A DNA stretch of 17,156 bases, from the NCBI GenBank assembly GCA_041656175.1, contig JBBAEA010000080.1:1-17156 (forward strand), in the 5' to 3' direction. Under the pieces are notes generated by a model. The model had not been told where the DNA came from, did no database searches, and saw only the letters and a program-made list of their open reading frames with translations. The stretch is from JBBAEA01 sp041656175 (GTDB taxonomy: Bacteria > Myxococcota_A > Bradymonadia > UBA4248). Below are positions 12,046-17,156 of the stretch, piece after piece (position 1 is the first letter of the stretch; every line of letters begins with the position of its first letter). Both the position numbers and the translations under genes were made by a program.

Positions 12046-14109
12046 CTAATCCCAAGGATTCCTGCGTCTTGGTATGAGTTTACCCATTTCACGATATTCT
12101 TGGATGGCACATGCTTCGAGCAGCGCCATGCTAATATTCTTTTTGAGCTCAGCGGCTTTGTACGCCGCGCGAATGACGGCATTTTTGATATTTCCCCCCG
12201 AAAGATCGAAGTCGCGTCCTAGCAATTCATAGTCGATGTCTCCATCGACTGGCGCCTGTTTAGGTATGTGGCGGCGCCAAATAAAGGCACGATCCTTTGC
12301 CTCGGGGAAGGGAAAGTCGAGTTTGTGGTTTAGGCGCCGCTCAAAAGCATCATCGATGGCCGCATCAAGGTTTGTCGTCAGAATTACGACGCCCTCAAAA
12401 CGCTCAATTTCTTGCAAAAGCAGGTTCACTTCCATGTTGGAGTAGCGGTCGTTAGCGCTTTGTACTTCGGTACGTTTGGAGAATATGGAATCGGCTTCGT
12501 CGAATAATAGGAGTGCACCAGAAGCCCCCGCTTCTTTGAAGCATTTTTCGAGATTTTTTTCGGTTTCACCGACGTATTTGGACATGATCGCTGGAATACG
12601 CACACGGTACAGAGTCATACCGAGTTCGTTGGCAATAATCTCAGCGGACAAGGTTTTACCTGTACCCGAATCCCCCCTAAAAAGAATACAAAGCCCTTTG
12701 CCCGTGGTGAGTTTTTCGCCAAACCCCCATTCTTCAAAAATCGTTCTTCGGTTTCGCACCGAGGCGATAATGGCGCGCATCTGCTCTTTGAGTTTCCTTG
12801 GTAAAACTAAGTCATCCAGCGTAAGGCTAGTCATCGTTTTATCGGCTAATTTCTTGATTTTATTGCGAACTTGCGATTTCGCGGCTTCCTCAAAATGGCG
12901 CATATTAACGATAACGGGATCTTTCATGTTCTCGCTTAGCGCTTGGTTGATGGCTACAGCAATGGTGTTTCGTATGGTGCCGCCTGCGAACTCGTATTTT
13001 TCGGCTAAAAGCGCAATGTCGACGTCATCGGCGAGTTGGAGAGCTTTGGGGATGTGTAGTCGCCAGATCTCTTCGCGTTGTTTGGCGTTGGCAATCTCAA
13101 AATCGACGTTGAGGGTAATGCGTCGTTCTAGGGCGGAGTCGAGCATGGTGGGGAGGTTAGTGGTCAAGATAATGAGACCTTCATAAGCGTCGATGGCCGC
13201 CAAAAGCAGGGGAAGATCGCGGTTGCCTTGGAGGCGACTTGCAAAAATAAGTTCGCAATCGTCAAAAAGCAGCACAGCACGTTGTAGGCGCGCTTCGCGC
13301 ATGAGTATGTCGAGGTTGGCCTCTAGCCCGCGCTGTGATTGAAGCTCGTGAGCATCGACAAGGAGTAGGGGGCGTTTTAGCACATGCGCTATCGCTTGGG
13401 ATAGCAGGGTTTTTCCTGTACCCGAACTGCCGTTAAAGAGCAGTATCATGTTGCGGCCGCCAGCCCCTATTTCTTCAAAACCCCATTCTTTTTTAAGTGC
13501 CAAATAACGATCATACTGCTCAATAAGCGCTAAAATCTGCTTTTTGTGCTTCTCGGGCAAAATAACTTGGTCAATACTTGTTTTTGGCCACAATACGCGG
13601 CTAAAACCTTCGATCTGCGTTTCCCCCTCTTGTTCTAGGAGGTGGGCCAAAATACGCGTCGGGAGGCTGAGCTGCATTTCGGCCAGATCAGACTCTTGGC
13701 CTAGACGAGGTTTAAGCTGAATAAGGCGCTGCGTTAGCAGCGTAGACTGCGGCATAAAGGCGCGCCGATTAGCGACCTTTTCGTTAAAACTCGGTGAAAA
13801 TAGGCTAAGGCAAAGCCCCACGTCGATTTGAGGGAGGGAGAAGTTTTTGCGTATATCGGTGATGCGCGCTTTAAACTCTTGATCTACTTGCGGCGCTAGA
13901 GTGAGCAAAACAACATTGGACTCGAAAGGCGCTAGCTTAAAATCGCGACAAAATCGCAAAAAAATGGAATCCTCTTCCTTGCAATTCTGTTCATAGATTT
14001 TTACTTTTTCCAGATAAGCCGCAACCGTACTAAAGGCATTATCCTTTGTTTTTGCGAAGGCTCTACAGTGTTCTTCAAGAAATTTTAATCGCTGTTCTAG
14101 GTCGTTCAT
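12046..14109 (-). CDS. Double AAA+ ATPase with injection-system-type N-terminal domain
   Basis: The 687-aa protein has an N-terminal region (~1-180) containing LAPFESNVVLLTLAPQV (59-75), a pattern I associate with the winged-helix part of AAA+ ATPases found in extracellular contractile injection systems and related loci. AAA domain 1 has Walker A GSSGTGKT (227-234) but Walker B LLFDDC (280-285), where the catalytic Glu is Asp. It also lacks an aromatic pore loop. Domain 2 is canonical: GDSGTGKT (479-486), KYVGETE (511-517), LLFDEAD (534-540), sensor TTN (578-580) and the AFERR arginine finger (589-592). I expect a hexameric remodelling or disassembly machine driven mainly by domain 2. It is the middle gene of a three-gene operon, starting 17 bases after the preceding stop. 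No sheath, tube or baseplate gene is visible here. Confidence 0.88.
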   Translation of the reverse strand: MNDLEQRLKFLEEHCRAFAKTKDNAFSTVAAYLEKVKIYEQNCKEEDSIFLRFCRDFKLAPFESNVVLLTLAPQVDQEFKARITDIRKNFSLPQIDVGLCLSLFSPSFNEKVANRRAFMPQSTLLTQRLIQLKPRLGQESDLAEMQLSLPTRILAHLLEQEGETQIEGFSRVLWPKTSIDQVILPEKHKKQILALIEQYDRYLALKKEWGFEEIGAGGRNMILLFNGSSGTGKTLLSQAIAHVLKRPLLLVDAHELQSQRGLEANLDILMREARLQRAVLLFDDCELIFASRLQGNRDLPLLLAAIDAYEGLIILTTNLPTMLDSALERRITLNVDFEIANAKQREEIWRLHIPKALQLADDVDIALLAEKYEFAGGTIRNTIAVAINQALSENMKDPVIVNMRHFEEAAKSQVRNKIKKLADKTMTSLTLDDLVLPRKLKEQMRAIIASVRNRRTIFEEWGFGEKLTTGKGLCILFRGDSGTGKTLSAEIIANELGMTLYRVRIPAIMSKYVGETEKNLEKCFKEAGASGALLLFDEADSIFSKRTEVQSANDRYSNMEVNLLLQEIERFEGVVILTTNLDAAIDDAFERRLNHKLDFPFPEAKDRAFIWRRHIPKQAPVDGDIDYELLGRDFDLSGGNIKNAVIRAAYKAAELKKNISMALLEACAIQEYREMGKLIPRRRNPWD

Positions 14110-14125
14110 CGTATTTTCGTCATGT

Positions 14126-15214
14126 TTATGCGGATAATCGCAAATAAAAGACTTGTCCTTTTTTTAGCTCGCAGTGCTCCAGAACACGCGAATCTGCCTG
14201 TAAAAACTCGGCAATGCTACGTTTAAAGTCGCCGGTTCTCTTCTCTAGGGCATTGTCCTGCACTAGGAGTTGCCCATACTTCTTCTTATCCTCGCAAAGC
14301 GCGGTGATAAATTCAGCAATGCGCCGCTTTGCTGCTCGGACCGTATAATTGCGAAGTCGTAAACACAGTACCTCGCCGTATTGTTTTTCGTACTCGCGTA
14401 GCGCAGTTAAAAACGTCGTATGGCTAGGGGTGAATCTTATCTTTTGCGGAACACGATTCTCGTGATTTGCGCTTAGCGCTTGCCTTAGTACGGCTTTTGC
14501 AGGGCTAGCTTCAGATGTTTTTTTTGCATCCGCTTGGCTTTCTTTGCTGAATGTTTCGGGAAGAACGCTTTTTTTTTCGTCCAGGATTTTGCTGTCGTTT
14601 TCGTTTATTTCTTCGATGTTTTCTTGAATTTTCGTATTTTTTTCGTTTTCTTTGGATTCCAGCGTAATTTCTGGCTGTAAATTCGATACTACAGCAGCGC
14701 TAGTATTCGTTTTTTTCGTTTTTTCGCTTTTGGCTTTTGCCAATTTTCGCTTTTTTGTTTCGCCCTTTTTAGAGTCTAGGCGCTTTACTCCGCTTCTGAG
14801 CATTTCGCCCGTAAAGATTGCGAATTCCCGCTCTTCATCGCTTAGTTCTAAACGCGTTTCTTTATGGGTTTTTGTCGTTATTGTTTCTTTTTGACCAAAT
14901 TTAGAACGATAAATGTCTTGTTCATCGAAACTTATGACGCTTTGTTCAAAGATCTGAATCTCTTCTTCTTGGGTCATAAAAATGGCTTCAAACTCGCTGT
15001 AGCTTTCTACGCGTTTTGTGCTGATTGGCTCATCTTTTAGTTTTGGGGCTTTTGTTTCGATAAACTTTTTCTGCTCTTGAATTTCGCTAGCTTTTACGCT
15101 GCGTTTTTCTTCTTTCACAAGTCTTTGAAGCTCCGCGAAGGCGTCCACCTGGAAGCTTGCTTCTTTGGCTACATTGCTTTGTTTTGCTTGCTGCTTTGCT
15201 TTCTTTTTTGCCAT
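14126..15214 (-). CDS. Lys/Glu-rich protein of unknown function, first gene of the AAA+ operon
   Basis: I do not recognise this 362-aa protein. It starts MAKKKAKQQAKQ and is highly charged and probably disordered over residues ~1-255. Two hydrophobic/aromatic islands break the disorder, at SYSEFEAIFM (71-80) and FAIFTGEML (131-139). The last ~100 residues (260-362) look folded, with a mixed helical pattern. A KR-x-IAEF element occurs twice there (about 297-302 and 331-337), hinting at an internal duplication. No signal peptide or membrane helix is seen. The gene ends 16 bases before the ATPase start on the same strand, so the products probably act together, perhaps as adaptor or substrate of the ATPase. 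The central codons are more AT-rich than those of its neighbours. The upstream Shine-Dalgarno is weak (AAGAG). Confidence 0.8.
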   Translation of the reverse strand: MAKKKAKQQAKQSNVAKEASFQVDAFAELQRLVKEEKRSVKASEIQEQKKFIETKAPKLKDEPISTKRVESYSEFEAIFMTQEEEIQIFEQSVISFDEQDIYRSKFGQKETITTKTHKETRLELSDEEREFAIFTGEMLRSGVKRLDSKKGETKKRKLAKAKSEKTKKTNTSAAVVSNLQPEITLESKENEKNTKIQENIEEINENDSKILDEKKSVLPETFSKESQADAKKTSEASPAKAVLRQALSANHENRVPQKIRFTPSHTTFLTALREYEKQYGEVLCLRLRNYTVRAAKRRIAEFITALCEDKKKYGQLLVQDNALEKRTGDFKRSIAEFLQADSRVLEHCELKKGQVFYLRLSA

Positions 15215-15250
15215 GCTAACTCTTAGGCTTAAGTTTTTACGCTATTTTCT

Positions 15251-15284
15251 TGGTACTAGCACTCAAAAGCGTGAGTACAGTGCC
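15251..15284 (-). promoter_or_regulatory. Imperfect inverted repeat upstream of the AAA+ operon
   Basis: TGGTACTAGCACTCA pairs with TGAGTACAGTGCCA across a short AAAGCG loop, with a bulge and two mismatches. It lies 37-70 bases upstream of the first gene of the minus-strand operon, where an operator or leader hairpin would be. TTGGCA (reverse of 15281-15286) could be a -35 box, but I find no convincing -10 partner. Confidence 0.45.
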
Positions 15285-15337
15285 AATATAGCCATTTACT
15301 CCGTTCGGCGCTAGTTAGCTCAGTAAGAGGTGATACT

Positions 15338-15482
15338 GGGGGGTAGCGCGGGATCGCTGAGCAAAAGGTGCAATGACCGCATTGTGTGCGTTGGATGCGC
15401 GATTAGCAAATACAACGCACACAATCATGCGGGAATTGTCGCATTTTGCGAAGAAGCCCGCGCGTAGGGGGGCTTGCCCCCC
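15338..15482 (+). repeat. Dispersed hairpin element, copy C
   Basis: Nearly identical to copy B in the opposite orientation, with the same 13-bp central stem and the same outer GCGCGGG/CCCGCGC pairing. It ends in GGGGGGC-TTG-CCCCCC. It lies just past the stop of the decarboxylase beta subunit. On that gene's strand the terminal hairpin is preceded by a T run rather than followed by one, so it is not a standard terminator. Confidence 0.9.
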
Positions 15483-15491
15483 ACAAAAAAC

Positions 15492-16619
15492 TTATCCTCC
15501 GTAAAGTGCAGCGAGCAAGATGCCAGCGGTGGCGGCCGAACCAATGGCACCAGCGACGTTTGGCGCCATGGCGTGCATGATGAGGAAGTTGGAGGGGTCG
15601 GCTTCTTGTCCGAGTTTTTGGCAGACGCGGGCGGCGTGCGGGACGGCGGGAAGGGCGGCAGCGCCAATGATGGGGTTGATTTTGTCGCGCGAGAGCAGGT
15701 TGATGAGTTTGGCGACGCAAACGCCAAAGGCGGTGGTGAGGCAAAAACCTGCGGCGCCCAGCGCGAAGATTTGCAGGGCATCGACGGTGAGCAGGGTGCT
15801 GGCCTTGGTCGACGCGCCAACGGAAAAGCCAATAAGAATGGTCACGATATCGATAAGGGAGGTGCGCGCGGTATGGGCGAGTCGTTCGGTGAGGCCGGAT
15901 TCTTTGAGGAGGTTTCCGAGAAAGAGCATGCCGAGTAGGGGGACGGCGGCGGGAACGAGTAAGCCAATAATGAGGAAGGCGACGATGGGGAAGAGTATGA
16001 GTACGCGACGCGGTGGCGGTGGCGGCGAGCTCATTTTGATGCGACGTTCGTTTTTAGTGGTTAATAGCCGAATAATATTTGGTTGTAGAACGGGGACTAG
16101 TGCCATGTACGAATAAGCTGCGATGGCGATGGGTGCCAAATAGACTTCGGCAAGGCGCGTCGTTAAAAAAATAGTGGAAGGACCATCGGCACCGCCAATA
16201 ATAGAGATGGAGGCGGCAACGTTGGGAGAAAAGCCCAGTAAGTTGGCAAGTAAAAATGTTGTTAATATGCCAAGCGGCGAGGCTATTCCTAATAAAATAA
16301 GCTTAGGTCTTGCCAAAAGCGCAGAAAAGTCGGTCATCGCGCCAATCCCTAGGAATACTAAGCAGGGGAACAAACCGCGTTTTACACCTTGGTACATGAG
16401 GTAAAACGGTGAGGCTTCGTCGTAGATGCTGAGCCCCATATCGGCGGAAACGGGGATGTTGCCTAAAACGACGCCAAATCCTATGGGTACAAGGAGTAGG
16501 GGCTCGAATTTTTTGGCGATGGCGAGCCAGACTAAGAGTAGGCCTAGTAAGATGAGTATGCCTTGTTGATAGCTAAATTGACCAAGGCCCTTGTCAAAAA
16601 AATCTGCAAGAATTTCCAT
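15492..16619 (-). CDS. Sodium-translocating decarboxylase beta subunit (OadB/MmdB/GcdB family)
   Basis: This 375-aa, highly hydrophobic protein is the membrane subunit that couples decarboxylation of a carboxybiotin carrier to sodium export. Family signatures are clear: GIGAMTDF (91-98), GGADGPSTIF (142-151) with the ion-site Asp, NPIIGAAALPAVP (315-327) and NFLIMHAMAPNVAGAIG (344-360). Its length equals the normal family length, so it is intact. A short SPPPPPRR stretch (198-205) in a loop is unusual. Which substrate the pump uses (oxaloacetate, methylmalonyl-CoA or glutaconyl-CoA) depends on the alpha subunit, which is not in the window, so no symbol is given. The preceding gene on the same strand is a biotin carrier, which fits an operon. 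No Shine-Dalgarno sequence is visible before the ATG, only an A/T-rich leader. Confidence 0.95.
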   Translation of the reverse strand: MEILADFFDKGLGQFSYQQGILILLGLLLVWLAIAKKFEPLLLVPIGFGVVLGNIPVSADMGLSIYDEASPFYLMYQGVKRGLFPCLVFLGIGAMTDFSALLARPKLILLGIASPLGILTTFLLANLLGFSPNVAASISIIGGADGPSTIFLTTRLAEVYLAPIAIAAYSYMALVPVLQPNIIRLLTTKNERRIKMSSPPPPPRRVLILFPIVAFLIIGLLVPAAVPLLGMLFLGNLLKESGLTERLAHTARTSLIDIVTILIGFSVGASTKASTLLTVDALQIFALGAAGFCLTTAFGVCVAKLINLLSRDKINPIIGAAALPAVPHAARVCQKLGQEADPSNFLIMHAMAPNVAGAIGSAATAGILLAALYGG

Positions 16620-16889
16620 GAATAATATTTTTTATGCGTTAAAGCGTTAAGTGTGAGAGAGCTTTGCGCGGGGCAAAAGTGCTACTTGCACAAGAAAACG
16701 CGCTCTCCCGCGTCCCAAAAAAAGCTGTCTTGGCTTAGAATAATATCGTGCGAACTGTTTATTTAATGTACTCTTTCTCTTTTTATTCACATTTTAGGGC
16801 TTAAATTCGCCTTAAAACTTTTAATTTATTGAAAAACGGCGAATTTTTGCGCCATGGTATTCACTATTTTGATGCGCCAGCGCTCTGGG
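16620..16889. other. 270-bp gap between biotin carrier and beta subunit
   Basis: No open frame of note. It contains a possible diverged relative (16656-16720) of the long hairpin at 10900-10949. The two share AGAGAGCTTTGC (16656-16667; reverse strand of 10950-10961), followed by a G run and ending in a C run. The rest is AT-rich. The gap is long for genes expected to share a transcript. Confidence 0.5.
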
Positions 16890-17156
16890 TCATGATGATG
16901 ATTCGTCAAATTCGATGATACTTGCGCCTTGTGTGACGTTATCTCCGGCGTTTACTAAGATTTTCTTAACCGTTAAGTTTTTTGGCGCTTTGAGTTCAGT
17001 TTCCATTTTCATGGCTTCGATAATGACGAGGGTATCATTTTGTGCGTAGGATTTTCCGACTTCACAGAGTAGTTTTGTAATGAGTCCAGGGATGGGGGCA
17101 GAGATAGCGTTTTTGGCAGAGCTGGGGGTGGTTTGGGGGCTAGGCGAGCTTGTTGG
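16890..17156 (-). CDS. Biotin carrier protein or domain, C-terminal part (5' end outside window)
   Basis: The minus strand encodes 88 residues ending in IIEFDESSS and TGA. EAMKME is the biotin-attachment motif, whose Lys carries the biotin. It is preceded by PIPGLITKLL and followed by KKILVNAGDNVTQGASII, the usual biotinyl/lipoyl-domain framing. The upstream residues are Pro/Ser/Thr-rich (PTSSPSPQTTPSS), the flexible linker typical of the gamma or carrier subunit of sodium-pumping decarboxylases. Next to the beta subunit gene, that is the likely role. A biotin domain fused to a carboxylase alpha chain cannot be excluded because the start is missing. Confidence 0.92.
   Translation of the reverse strand, partial: PTSSPSPQTTPSSAKNAISAPIPGLITKLLCEVGKSYAQNDTLVIIEAMKMETELKAPKNLTVKKILVNAGDNVTQGASIIEFDESSS

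Noticed and set aside
12476..13186. 236-codon plus-strand frame opposite the ATPase
   Set aside because: It is the antisense of well-conserved AAA+ motifs, with no start signal or domain of its own.
15474..16404. Several plus-strand frames opposite the decarboxylase beta subunit
   Set aside because: The minus strand has complete family signatures over the full length, and these frames show none.

Overview
The window looks like a chromosomal segment of a Gram-negative, predatory or social deltaproteobacterium-like organism (Myxococcota, Bradymonadales or a relative). This is inferred from gene content: two Hanks-type Ser/Thr kinases with membrane anchors, a secreted Cys-rich protein with a lamin-tail domain, long disordered acidic proteins, and moderate GC that is low for classical myxobacteria. 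No rRNA, tRNA or CRISPR array was seen.

Layout. 1-2033 (+): the 3' part of a large secreted Cys-rich/lamin-tail protein, closed by an intrinsic terminator. 2117-2700: a non-coding stretch with a 5' relic of a group II intron and the first copy (A) of a dispersed ~145-bp hairpin element. 2764-4659 (+): a transmembrane Ser/Thr kinase with a PEGA-like C-terminus and its own promoter. 4690-5330: two inverted-repeat modules built from CACGAAA/TTTCGTG words, running into a 35-37-bp tandem array. 5418-8138 (+): a 906-aa acidic protein with eight DFxxFF-like motifs and its own promoter and palindromes. 8277-10447 (+): a small exported Cys-rich protein and, 5 nt later, a second Ser/Thr kinase with a C-terminal membrane tail. 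10448-10972: terminator, hairpin-element copy B, AT-rich DNA and a very long near-perfect hairpin. 15214-10973 (-): a three-gene operon (Lys/Glu-rich unknown protein, double AAA+ ATPase, NTP_transf_5-type nucleotidyltransferase) with 16-nt and 2-nt gaps. 15338-15482: copy C of the hairpin element. 17156-15492 (-): the end of a biotin carrier protein and the beta subunit of a sodium-pumping decarboxylase.

How the genes may work together. The decarboxylase beta subunit and biotin carrier belong to one membrane pump that couples decarboxylation of an acyl-CoA or oxo-acid to sodium export. The two kinases, the exported Cys-rich protein and the DFxxFF protein make a plausible signalling neighbourhood, but only the exported protein/kinase pair is tightly linked. 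The minus-strand operon is the best candidate for an undescribed system. Its AAA+ protein has the N-terminal region I associate with the ATPases of extracellular contractile injection systems, an apparently degenerate first AAA domain and an intact second one. It is coupled to an uncharacterised nucleotidyltransferase and a protein I cannot place, and no injection-system structural gene is visible in the window.

Family names come from motif recognition by eye; no database search was run.
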